Shown: positions 13,557 through 24,300 of the stretch, piece after piece
Layout of the letters: each line of letters opens with the position of its first letter
Numbering within the stretch: the first letter of the stretch is position 1
Assembly (NCBI GenBank): GCA_964030475.1
Contig: CAXIPT010000009.1
Coordinates: forward strand, 606,787-670,786
Direction of reading: 5' to 3'
DNA length: 64,000 bases
Origin: Tethya wilhelma
Taxonomy: Eukaryota; Porifera; Demospongiae; Tethyida; Tethyidae
Notes under the pieces: model-generated
Told to the model about the DNA's origin: nothing
What the model saw: the letters and a program-made list of their open reading frames with translations, nothing else
Databases searched by the model: none
Position numbers and translations under genes: made by a program

Positions 13557-14538
13557 TGTTCCATGTGATGTAACCTCTGTTGTATATAGCTACTAACTAC
13601 AGACTAGAAATTCAATAGTTTGTTTAGATAAGCCCAAAATCACTAACAGTTTTCAGTTTTAAGACTGTAAGTCCTTACTGGCCCCTTAGCATGAAATACA
13701 CCACAAACAAGTCAATACCACTCCCCCCCACCTACAGCCAGGAGTGTGATGTCCTTGTGCAAATTTGTCAATTAGGAGCCACCCCAGAGTTATCCACACA
13801 GGGGGTACAATTACGCAATACACCCTGGCTGTGCTTGCATGGTATGAAAGTAGGCTGGTGAGGTGTGGGCGACCACAAGACATAACCAATACGAGAGTGT
13901 TATGCAATTTCACATTCAATTCCACGCTTGTCATGAATAGTGCATGAAACAAAATCTACACACACTACTACCAAGCTGTGTGTTCTCTCTTAGCAATAGG
14001 TGGTACTGTACAACACGAAAACCTTATTATTAATACTGAGTAAGATCAGACAATAAATGCAGTATTTCTGGTCTACTTTCAAGTGTTTGAAATCAGAAAA
14101 AAGGTAAAAAAAAAACTTTTTAAAAAAATTGGCATCTCTCAAATGGGTGTGTGTCTTCACTAGACTGGACACGGTATTTGTGAATTGTCATTTCACAACT
14201 GGTGAAGCGTTAAAAGTATCCCGCCTTTTGGAGGAGTGTATAGAGTAGTATAAAATACAGAGGAGAGACAGGGTTTGCAATTCTATCTATTAGTCTTTCA
14301 TTGGCTTGTTTGAAAATTAATACACAAGTATGTAATTTGAGTTGTAAGCACACGCATGCACGGTAGTTGAAAGCATAGTAACTGGGGGTATAAGGTAGCA
14401 TGAAGTTCAAGTGTTCGCTGAACCGTTAACCTCATAAGCCACACACTCATGGTTGAGACTTAATGCTTTTCAGTTAGAGTAACTCTATTGCTTCAAACAA
14501 CATTGCTGACTCACTAGCAGATATACTAGCTACTGTTT

Positions 14539-14580
<42 letters not shown>

Positions 14581-14581
14581 N

Positions 14582-14621
<40 letters not shown>

Positions 14622-16576
14622 CCCCCTATGCTTGAATTCATGGTAAGTTCCTACCAGCCATCCACCTCATGACTACCAGTGACACACACAGGCTTGCCAA
14701 ACAAATCACCTTTGAGGCATGAATACCTTCACAATAAGCTACCATTACTGTAGCAGTGAACCCAAACCCGATCACTGAACAACCACGTACAAGGCTTACG
14801 ACAGAGTTTAATCAATTGTGGGTAGGTTTTCTTTATGGAGAGAGATAATTTGATTCAATTTACCCACCACATACCAAGCATTTAGGACACACTTAACTCC
14901 CTGTCACCAAGATGTCACTAAGGATGGTGAAGCCACTACAAAAAGGTAAGGAATTTTTTTTGAAGCCAGCACAAAAATCTGCACACTTACAAGCATTCAA
15001 CCAAGCTCTGTTTTTTTGTTTTTTTTTCAGAACTTGGCTACTTTTTTTTTTACACTTAAAGCAATTATCACCTACTTGATTCTAGTCATAAAACTGAGGT
15101 GTTTATTTTGGCTTCGAGAAAGGTGACCATTTTCTAGTGTTTGTTCATCCATGACAAACTAAATTCATCGACAAGCAACAAAATTCATACTTATCAGCAT
15201 AACAAAATTCATCTTAGAATTATTGAGTGCAAGTTCTTGCCCAAGAACAGAGACACCGGTGAAGACCTCTCTAGCTGTTGTACAAAAGATAACATGACAA
15301 AACTCCCACTACTTGCATTCCTGTTCCAGATGCTTGGGACAAGGCTAGCTACAAGAGGAGCTCAGCAAACGCCCACTTAGAATGCAAATTCTTGGTCATT
15401 TTGATCGAGGACTCGAGCAACAACGTACATGACATGCATACATGTGGTGAAATATCTTGGCAATCTATTGTAAGTCGTACAATCTAGGTTTGTCTTGCTA
15501 CAAGTGTGCAACGTCCATTAAAAGAGAAATTAAAATTCCGGCGTGTCTTGATTGGGTAGGTGTTTGGGAGTGAAGCTTGGCAGAGAGGGAGAAGAAGGAG
15601 AGAACAATAAAGGGGACTTAATAATTGATGAAGGACTAAGCTCTCTTCAAAAGGACCAGACAGACATGCTAAACAATAATTTTACAAGCTCTCTTGAACT
15701 TGTTTTTTTACTTCTGTTTAAATATACAAAATACTTGCAAACGGGAAAGTCTTGCATATACACAGTGACCCCAAAAAGCACTGGATGTTTTTTGTTTAGA
15801 AAGCTTGCCTGACAGAAAAACACTACCACCAAATATTATCCCTTCAATCAGCAAAATTTGACCTAGTACTCTAAACTATACAGTCACATGATGATGAGTG
15901 AGTGAGTGTGTGTAAAGTACAGCCAGTTCACAGTGATTGTAATTATCATCAATACCCACACACCCAACGCAACAGCAAAGCAACCATTAGAGTAGTGACA
16001 AGAAAGCTAAACAGGTGGATACCATGTGTAAGCCAATTCAGCTATATAATCAGTCACAGAGCCAAGAGTCATCTGACTTTTATGGGACAATAGGGGTAGC
16101 CTCTCCACAGCAGAAAAGGAGTTGCTCAATAATCCCTCAGTGACCACAAGTATGTGCAGACTAATGATCTCAATCACCCCAATATGGAGCACCCATTCAG
16201 CTCCAGGGTAGCTAGGTGAAGTCACACAAGCATTCAACAGTCTGCCTAGCTAGCTAGCTAGCTTGGTTATGGTGAGGAGCATAATCTAAAAATTCATGGC
16301 AGGTTTGACGCAGTGCTAAGAGACAGAGACTATAAAAATGATAGTCATGCCCTGTGCATGTGCTAAAGTTATGCAAGGCCACATGAATGCTGTTCAAATG
16401 TGTTGCTAGGTGAAAAATACTTGAGGTTAATTTTATTCATTTCTAATTCTTTCCCATTGTTTTTTTGTGATTGTGACTTACTTGAAGTTCTCGACCTCAC
16501 TCTCAGGAAGACCTTTGCCAAGAACGTCTTCGTCAGAGAGCCAGAGAGGGTTACCTTCGGGAGTGATTATCACAGG

Positions 16577-16667
<91 letters not shown>

Positions 16668-17448
16668 NNNNNNNNNNNNNNNNNNNNNNNNNNNNNNNNN
16701 NNNNNNNNNNNNNNNNNNNNNNNNNNNNNNNNNNNNNNNNNNNNNNNNNNNNNNNNNNNNNNNNNNNNNNNNNNNNNNNNNNNNNNNNNNNNNNNNNNNN
16801 NNNNNNNNNNNNNNNNNNNNNNNNNNNNNNNNNNNNNNNNNNNNNNNNNNNNNNNNNNNNNNNNNNNNNNNNNNNNNNNNNNNNNNNNNNNNNNNNNNNN
16901 NNNNNNNNNNNNNNNNNNNNNNNNNNNNNNNNNNNNNNNNNNNNNNNNNNNNNNNNNNNNNNNNNNNNNNNNNNNNNNNNNNNNNNNNNNNNNNNNNNNN
17001 NNNNNNNNNNNNNNNNNNNNNNNNNNNNNNNNNNNNNNNNNNNNNNNNNNNNNNNNNNNNNNNNNNNNNNNNNNNNNNNNNNNNNNNNNNNNNNNNNNNN
17101 NNNNNNNNNNNNNNNNNNNNNNNNNNNNNNNNNNNNNNNNNNNNNNNNNNNNNNNNNNNNNNNNNNNNNNNNNNNNNNNNNNNNNNNNNNNNNNNNNNNN
17201 NNNNNNNNNNNNNNNNNNNNNNNNNNNNNNNNNNNNNNNNNNNNNNNNNNNNNNNNNNNNNNNNNNNNNNNNNNNNNNNNNNNNNNNNNNNNNNNNNNNN
17301 NNNNNNNNNNNNNNNNNNNNNNNNNNNNNNNNNNNNNNNNNNNNNNNNNNNNNNNNNNNNNNNNNNNNNNNNNNNNNNNNNNNNNNNNNNNNNTCTCTCT
17401 CTCTCTCTCTCTCTCACTCAGGTCCTCACTGCTTCCTCAGTGGTAGAC

Positions 17449-17501
<53 letters not shown>

Positions 17502-18376
17502 GTGTGCACCATCTTTGTGGGATGAATCTTGAACAGACCTTAATTACATTCCCACCCACCCACCCAGGTATATCAGCCATCTATCAGATAAGAAACAATT
17601 CTAAAAGTTTGTAACTATGACAATCTCTCAACAATTTGCTCAAAACATAGCTCCACTAAACAATCATAAAGAGAATTAGAAATAGGCAAAGAATCTCTGA
17701 GCACATAGAAATGTTTTGCCTGCAGCTGTGCATATAATTACCGAGAATGAAATTGACAGCTGCTGCAATTATTTTCGATGAAGAAATTTGCAACCACACC
17801 CAAGAAGGCTGTAATTGCATTGAATGGCATGCTGATGCTAATTATGCTGATAAGATTATCAAAAGTTAATAGCTCACTCCAAACAGAGGACTTTTTTTTG
17901 GAGGGTAGGCTAGAAGATTTTAGAGTAGCTTACACAGATACAGCAATCTCTCAAACAAGCTATGTCTGTATCAACAGTGTGAACACTGACATGCACATAA
18001 AACAAACAAAGAGTTGCAATCAAACCTCTTCTTTTGGTTCCTCTTCTTTCTCCTCCTCCTTCTCCCCTTCTCCTTCTTCTTCTTTCTTCTCACCTTCAGT
18101 TCCCTCAGCAGCTGGGCTCTCCTCACCCTCAGCAGTAGGAGCAGCTGCTTCTCCTTCTTCCTCTTTAGGCTGATCTTCTGGTTGAGGATCTGAGCTAGGC
18201 GGTTCCTCGGATGTAGGCTGAGGCTCATCTTCTGCTGGTTGTTCGTCAGTTGTTGGCTCAGCGGGTTGGGAATCTTCGGGCTGTTCTTCAGCCGGCTGTT
18301 CAGTTGGCTGTGATTCCGATTCTGGAGCAGGTTGCTCTTCCGTTGGAGGATCGGTTGGCTGTTCCGTGTCAGACAT
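6885..18376 (-). CDS. CDC123/D123-family ATP-grasp-like protein with acidic inserts and CaaX terminus
   Basis: Eleven exons, all phase-compatible: 18026-18376, 16482-16576, 10657-10756, 9986-10116, 9459-9694, 8978-9127, 8151-8425, 7725-8009, 7403-7549, 7184-7336 and 6885-6971, giving about 669 residues. Residues 1-117 are almost only E/P/T/Q. Recognisable D123 landmarks follow: LQAWYETLKDYAF, then VNGRSPKDAVL, then GGMNFRGFVY, VQEFFKENIQ and YIIDFYV with a C-terminal strand block. CDC123 is the eIF2-assembly chaperone with an ATP-grasp fold. This copy has two extra acidic Pro/Glu-rich exons (8978-9127, 8151-8425) inside the fold and ends in CVLL, a geranylgeranylation-type CaaX box. A basic patch (GIDKIRRSFRRTR) lies mid-protein. 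It is probably a divergent paralogue rather than the orthologue. One N gap lies in intron 1. Confidence 0.7.
8515..8772. mobile_element. Degenerate MITE-like repeat, family 1
   Basis: Clearly related to the copy at 10219-10469 (shared blocks AGGAAGGTCGTA, CATTGTGATCAG and TTTTAAAGCTCTTTTC), but its terminal repeats are eroded. It sits in an intron of the CDC123-like gene. Confidence 0.6.
9911..9973. repeat. (CA)n microsatellite
   Basis: An almost pure CA tract just downstream (on the minus strand) of the donor at 9985 of the CDC123-like gene. Confidence 0.9.
10219..10469. mobile_element. MITE-like element with 11-bp perfect TIRs, family 1
   Basis: Begins CTAGGAAGGTC and ends GACCTTCCTAG. 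The subterminal 70 bp on each side are also imperfect inverted copies of each other (CATTGTGATCAGCATGAAGA against the complement of TCGTGCTGATTGCAATGG). It has no coding capacity. Lies in an intron of the CDC123-like gene; a second copy is at 8515-8772. Confidence 0.75.
11851..11919. repeat. (CA)n microsatellite at the left edge of the tandem duplication
   Basis: A CA tract with one TA interruption that directly abuts the first 798-bp unit. Confidence 0.9.
11921..12718. repeat. 798-bp tandem repeat, unit 1
   Basis: Begins ATCTCACAGCGACATTAACC and is followed head-to-tail by an identical-looking unit at 12719. No mismatch was seen by eye along the unit. Confidence 0.9.
12719..13516. repeat. 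798-bp tandem repeat, unit 2
   Basis: Same sequence as 11921-12718. It ends inside a GA microsatellite (13505-13553), so the junction may have formed at GAGAGA. Confidence 0.9.
13505..13553. repeat. (GA)n microsatellite
   Basis: Pure GA tract at the right edge of the second 798-bp unit; unit 1 has only about GAGAGAGAGA at the same place. Confidence 0.9.
14541..14618. repeat. (CT)n-N-(CA)n compound microsatellite
   Basis: CT tract, a single ambiguous base at 14581, then a CA tract. The N suggests reads were stitched here. Confidence 0.9.
16578..16667. repeat. (GT)n microsatellite running into an assembly gap
   Basis: A pure GT tract next to the acceptor of the exon at 16482-16576, so on the minus strand the acceptor is preceded by (AC)n instead of a normal pyrimidine tract. 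Confidence 0.9.
16668..17393. other. Assembly gap (726 N)
   Basis: Run of N between a GT tract and a CT tract, inside intron 1 of the CDC123-like gene. The flanking exons are phase-compatible, so no exon need be missing. Confidence 0.99.
17394..17498. repeat. (CT)n and (GA)n microsatellites
   Basis: A short CT tract at 17394-17415 and a GA tract at 17452-17498, separated by 36 bp of unique sequence beside the gap. Confidence 0.85.
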
Positions 18377-18803
18377 TTTGGAAATCTACAACGCACACAA
18401 AGAGCTAGAGGGGGAGATCGTTTTCAGACACCTGTAAACGCCTATCACTTCACTGCACTCTGCACAATGGACCTGGGCGTCGGCAATGAATAATCATGTA
18501 CTCCTAATTAAGCTGGAATCGGACCACAGAATGTGCGGAATGTGCATCAGCACGTGCACGGTCCGATTCCCGAATTCCCATTCGCGCAGCGTTCACGTTG
18601 CATCACGTGCACCCTCTGAAAAATTTGTGACAATTTGTGAACTTGAAGAAGGCCTAAAAAGTGGGCAAAAATCATCCAAAACATGTTTTCAGGCATCAGA
18701 GATTTCGAACAAGACCCTTTCTTCAGGTGAGTCTAATAAATACAGCCAGTAGTGATACACCAACAACGTGACACTTACCTCTTTTCAATTCTATATTAAA
18801 ACC
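18377..18803. promoter_or_regulatory. Divergent promoter region, CDC123-like / MLF
   Basis: The 427 bp between the start codons of the minus-strand CDC123-like gene and the plus-strand MLF homologue. It contains a GC-richer patch with CACGTGCAC and CACGTGC E-box-like words (18552-18612). Shared regulation is inferred from the head-to-head layout. Confidence 0.45.
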
Positions 18804-19634
18804 ATGTATAGTGGGACTGGGTTTCCTTCCATGTCTGGAAACATGGGATTTGGAAGGGACCCCTTTGCCCCAAGGACGCACAATGCACTCCCAGGACCAG
18901 AAAGAGTGAGTGAAAATTAATAGCTGTGTGTATTGCTGACAACGGAGCCACTGTGCCACTGTCAACCTGATTTTATTCGTTTTCCCCCTACTAAGGTTCC
19001 CCGTCCGTCACACAGCCATTATCCTCCCTCCCAGTCACTGGCTCTTCGTGATCCGTTCACCTCAATGTGGCCGTTTGGAGGAGCCAACCCCTTTGCTGGG
19101 ATGGACATGATGTTCCAAAACATGGTTGGTAACCATAGCAACAACACCTAACAGTAGATGACTAATTCACCAATTCATGAGTGCCATTTGGCCATGTGTG
19201 TGATAGCATTACTATATCAATACTTACAGAATTCTCCCTCTTGCAATGTACCTGAGTGCTTGGATGTTTCAGGACAAACAACTTATGCCTTGTCCTTTCT
19301 TGAATCTAGATTGCATTCATTATACTTTATTGTGATCTTCATGATTCCTATTGCAGCAGAGAGCAATGAGAGAGGCAGAGAGCAATCCTAATGTCCACAG
19401 CTACTCCAGCTCCTCTGTGATGTCCTTCTCCAGTCATGGAGGCGCTGGAGGACAGCCTAAGATGTACCATGCTACGACCTCGACAAGAAAGGCACCTGGA
19501 GGAGTGAGTTCACTGCTCTCTCTCCCTCTTTCTCTCTCTCTCTCTCTCTCTCTCAGTTTACAAGCATGAACATTTTGTATTGTGTCAATGGGACAGTCGA
19601 CCCATTCCTACTATACGTACTACCGTACGTATGA
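18804..19634 (+). CDS. Myeloid leukaemia factor (MLF) homologue, C-terminus replaced or missing
   Basis: Three phase-0 exons, 18804-18905, 18996-19124 and 19357-19503, give 126 residues matching the N-terminal two-thirds of MLF1/2: RDPFAPRTHNALPG, then NPFAGMDMMFQNM, then the hallmark SSSVMSFSSHGG and Y-H-A-T-T-S-T-R-K-A-P-G-G. MLF proteins normally continue with a conserved R-E-T-R-x-T-x-R-D block and a basic tail. No such exon is present. Instead, an acceptor after a CT microsatellite (19557) would add 25 unrelated residues and a stop at 19632-19634. Beyond that lies copy A of the death-fold array on the other strand. The gene is probably broken by rearrangement or misassembly, and 19557-19634 is only a candidate neo-exon. 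MLF acts as a nucleo-cytoplasmic adaptor in animals. Confidence 0.75.
19527..19555. repeat. (CT)n microsatellite acting as a pyrimidine tract
   Basis: CT run ending directly in CAG at 19554-19556, forming an ideal acceptor for the putative last MLF exon. Confidence 0.8.
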
Positions 19635-19653
19635 TATATATTATGTTAACTAC

Positions 19654-20951
19654 CTTGATGTCGTTTTCGACTTACAGATCGATCAGTAGTTAATTCTCCC
19701 TACATTATGTAATCACAACCTAATTAATAAATAAAACAAAAAACAAACAAACAAACAAACAAACAAACAAACAAAAAACATACTCAAATAATAATTACCC
19801 TACTCCATCCTAAAGTAGATGAAAGTCCAAAGGACTCCACACTCATTATACCAAGACTGTTGAGTAACTCTTTAGGTGAGGAAGACAGCTCCCTTCTCAC
19901 TACCCTATGGACTAGAAATGTCACCAATAAGCTCCCTTCTTGTACTTCAACCAGCTGAAGTGCATTTACACTAACACCCAGAATTTTGGCTATAGAAATT
20001 TTCAGATTACGTATTCGTTTTAGATGCCTGTCGTTAATATCAATTTTAACTCTTATTTTTTTATTCTCTGATAAACCATCATCGTCAACCTGAGAGAATT
20101 TACATGGCAATACAACCATTCCTTCACAGAATTCCTCAAGATCTTTAATTAGTATATTGGCTGTAAGCATCTATTTCTTTCTGTGTTCCAAATGCTTCAA
20201 TAATGATACCCAGTATTTCAGGGTTGAAGAAAGACATATATGGTCGAACAATCCTAAAAATTTCAGCATTGTTTCTGGCACTGTGAATTTTATCTTCATA
20301 GTCCTCAAGAAGTTTGTCCTCAGATGTCTTTGCTGGTTCATATGCATCCAAAGAAAGCAGAGTTTCAGCTAGAATGTTTGGTTTGATACGATCTTCAAGA
20401 GATGCTAAAATTTTACCAACAACAGTTGAAAATTTTCTTTGCATTGTAAAGATATCAAGTGGAATGTTTGAATGTTTTCGGTTTTCATGAACTTCCTCGG
20501 TCACTTGAATTGAGTTAACTGGATGTCTTATTCGAATTCTACTTGTTTCTTGTATTTCTATACAAACATATACACAGTCATGCATAATAATTATTTATAT
20601 TCAGGAGATCACAGTTTTACATACAATTTTTGCATTAAAATTTACCATGATGCCATGCCTCCCTAAGTGATTCAGCAGTAGCCTGTAGGTGAACTTCTTC
20701 ATTCAGTATTTTCAAAAACTCATCAAAAACTGATCTCTTTAACTCAACTTGTTTACTGACACACGACACAAGTTCACTTGCTTTGGCTTCATTGGTGATA
20801 CCAGTGAGTGTCATTCTCCCATGCACCTCTCTGGAGATAATCCCAGCTGAAAGAAGCTTGGTTGAAACTGTGAGTGGGTCAATTGACAATGCTACAGTTA
20901 GTTTTTCTGTGTATACATTTAGTTAAGGTTTGTACTTTGTAGCTCAGCCAT
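19654..20951 (-). pseudogene. Copy A of the death-fold/membrane family, truncated and frameshifted
   Basis: Homologous exons: 20646-20951 (death-fold-like), 19799-20557 (middle region) and 19654-19699 (short exon ending K-R-H-Q). Compared with copy C, the N-terminal exon has 11 extra bases that bring in a TAA after LNLN; removing a 29-base GT...AG segment (20907-20935) would restore the frame. The middle exon has a 4-base insertion near 20141-20156 giving a stop after AYSQYTN. The membrane-domain exons that should follow are absent; the plus-strand MLF fragment begins instead. Best read as a dead, 3'-truncated paralogue. Confidence 0.7.
19736..19780. repeat. (AAAC)n microsatellite
   Basis: About nine AAAC units inside an intron of copy A. 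Confidence 0.85.
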
Positions 20952-21345
20952 TTTAAAGCTGATCATGCAGACTCTGAAAAGCATGCTAGCTATGACATGT
21001 GGGCAGTGTAACTTGCTTTATCTAAAATAATATCTGGGAGAATAATTTGCTTTATAGATACTAGCAACCACACATTTTATATTGATTGCATCAACCATTA
21101 CAAATCACATGATATGGGAAGGTTTTGAGTATGCTCAGTAGAGCCATATGTCACCATGTGACTCTAAAAATGGCCTCCTCACAGCTAATATTGCCTGTTT
21201 CTGTATACAGCTAGTAAGCCAGAACTCAAGCAAAAGAAGATTAGTACCTATAGCTATCAGAAATTTCTGGGGTAAACACTGATAAGTAAGCAATAATTAT
21301 TTTTGCTGCAAAGATATATAAGTACACAATCTTACAGATATAATA
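20952..21345. other. Interval between copies A and B, no gene seen
   Basis: Holds the upstream region of copy A and the 3' flank of copy B. Nothing coding was recognised. Confidence 0.5.
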
Positions 21346-24300
21346 TTAATGTTCAGTTTTTACAGCTATGCAAACCACGATAAAAAACATGACATTAAAA
21401 TAAATATTATCCATACAAAATAATAACCGTAGACAAATAAGACAATAGTCTGCTAATGTAATTCCTACTTTAATACAACTGTAAATAAGTGAAATTAATG
21501 CAACAAAAATCATATAAATGCGCAAATTGCTGGGAAAAGGTTCAGATTCATCACTACTATCAAATAAATAAATGGAAGATATCACAGAATTCATCACATT
21601 GTAGAAACTGAACAAACCAGCAATTCCTATAATAATTTATTATGAGTTACAAGACATAAAGTCAGTAATACTATTTTGCTTTACTATGTTAACATACCCA
21701 AAGCTTCATCTAATGTTGACTCAGTAAAAAGAGCAATAGTGTACACTTGTATGGGGAAGTGGACTAGTGAAATCTTGGAGATAGTTACTAGAGATCCCAA
21801 TGATGTCCGTTTGCATAATATGTTATAGAAAGCAATAATTATTCCAATAATGCTGGCTGTGATATAGATACCTGTCAGTGAATGAAAAGCAGAATACTCA
21901 TGGCATTGAATTTGACATTTTGCTTGTATATTGACATATGTATAACTAACTTAACTGAAGGACAAAGACTTAAGTTAGAAACATACATACGTACCAGCAA
22001 TCACCACAACATCAGGCATTTCATTGATAACTTTCTTGGCATCTGTCAAGGTCACCACTATAATACACAAATTCAAATGGTGTAAACAATTATTAAGTAG
22101 GCCTTGTTAATATTATCTTCATAATTTATATAAGAGGCTGCATGGCTATACGTATGATAATTATCCACTAACTTGACATCAACTTGTAGAAGGTGTACAT
22201 ATGTACAAACCACAATACACCAAATCCCCATTTCCAGATCAGCTGTCGTCTTCTATACGAAGTTGATTTATAGACCACAGTAGCAATTAATCCAATGAAG
22301 AAGATATACAAGCCAATACCAGGCATAAGTAAAGCCATTAAAACAAAGCCAACCATTAGGGTATGATCTGCAAATACTGATGTATACAAAAAATTAATTT
22401 TTGTCAATTGAAGTTGTGACAGTTAGGTCTGGTCTGTTTAATGCTATGCGTAATAATAATAATAATAATTATAATAATAATTATTATTATAATTATAATA
22501 CCTTGTTCAATTTCAGGCCTGGTTTGATCATTAGGGATGCTTCTTTTAGTTTCACTTATGTTGTCGACATCTGCATGGATAATCGTGATAAATTTTCATT
22601 GTATTGCATAGATGACAATAATAATTATTATTATCCGATGATTGTATATATTATAGGAACCATGCACTTACTCTTCCTTTGTATCATTGCAAGTGATGCC
22701 AGAATTAAAGCCAAACTGAAAAAAATTCCAGCAATTGTGACATAGCCATATACTGTATAAATTCACATAATAATAATCATTGAGCATAATTATGATCAGT
22801 ATTATTATCATGAGTCATGTCATGACTAAATCAATGGTAACTAGGAGTACACATCGTGCAAAATAGTGCCTCGCGCTAGCTTTGCATTCACCACTTATGC
22901 AGTATTGATAGATGATGATGCACTGAGCAATCAATCATAGACTAAGTGTTATGAATCACTGACTCAGTGATTTGTGCTTAATTTTATAATCATACTGAGA
23001 TTATGCAGACACAAAAAGACCTCCTGTCATATACCACTGAGCTAGAAGAGCGGAAGACCACTTGATCAGGCTGAAGTACTCAAAGTAACCAAGCTGCTAG
23101 CTGACTGTGCCAGTCAATGAGAAATACATGCACATAGCTGCTATCAGCCATTAATACACTAATGTGGCCATGCAGCTAGCGGAACAGCCATGCAGGCCAT
23201 GATCTAGAATAATTATTGTTGATGATTATCAGCTGTTTCTCTCTAGTATATAGGAGCCTTCTTTGCCTTCTAGCTGTTACTCTTGCACAAAAACAGACTC
23301 TTGCTCACTAAAACCAAAGATACTGAGCATATCATGATACATATACATAGACGCGCGAGCGCCCTGTTGAGCTACTAAGTAACGATCTTTACCAGAACAA
23401 AATTGCATTCCAAAATGACGTGACGTCACGTTAGAACTAATTGCATTCGATATTCGTATCCTAACAGTCTACGGAAAGCCCTCAATTTTATCGCACTTAC
23501 AGGAAATGAAATTCATATTATGTACAGCTGTCATAAAGCGTAGTTGTGACGACATTGTGGTTTATGAATATCATTATACATGAAGCTATTTCCGCATTCT
23601 TCCGCATATTTTGCATACTATATTGTAATCTACCGTGCACTATTGTATACTCCTCAAAGTGAGAATATTGAATGTGAACTTTTCTGTATTTTCAACTCCT
23701 GTTTTTTTCTTGATGCTTTGCCTAATCCATTCCAAGTCTTGAATATACATAGCCAGCAATGTAAAGGAGAGTATATCCAAGTCTGGAGTCTCAGAATAGT
23801 ACAGTACTGATTTGCCCAAAATTCAAAGTTGTGCAAAAATATTTCAGGTCCTAAGTAAGAGAGGTCTGAAGTCAAAAAGTACTACAATTTACGACTACAG
23901 ACTTCATAGAATGATAGAACAAGAGCTAAACTACATATCTATGGTCCCAAAAACGTGGCAAATGTGCTACTGTCAGGTAGGCAGCGATGCTAAAACCCCC
24001 CTTTGGTATGTTTAACACAAACGGCCTGTATAGTGATCTTACTTACACCACACAATTTCTAACTAGCTGTATCAAAAGTGCAATCATCAAACTTCACTTT
24101 AAACCAAGTGCTAAGGCCTCAGCAGGCTCAGTACTAATTTGCCCAAAATTCAAAGTTAGCTATAATTCTAGAATTATCCTATTTTGAAACGCTTGCTACT
24201 TACCCCCAGTTGGGCCAAAACGTGTAAATTTGGTATTAACCAAGAGCGCTTGACCTTGTGCTTCCAGAAAACTCGAAGCTATAGCTTCTCCTAGAGTTAG

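Larger units (their letters stand above)
10757..16481 (-). other. 5.7 kb intron of the CDC123-like gene
   Basis: The stretch between the exons ending at 10756 and starting at 16482 holds a 798-bp tandem duplication (11921-13516), several CA/GA/CT tracts and otherwise unremarkable AT-rich sequence. I saw no credible coding exon on either strand. Confidence 0.6.

Noticed and set aside
16400..17532. Long open frames across the first N gap with Cys-Val or His-Thr repeats
   Set aside because: They are translations of the GT/CA microsatellite and of N bases; no real coding sequence.
17971..18396. Basic 141-codon minus-strand frame
   Set aside because: Shadow of the Glu/Pro-rich first exon, which starts with a good ATG and splices in phase.
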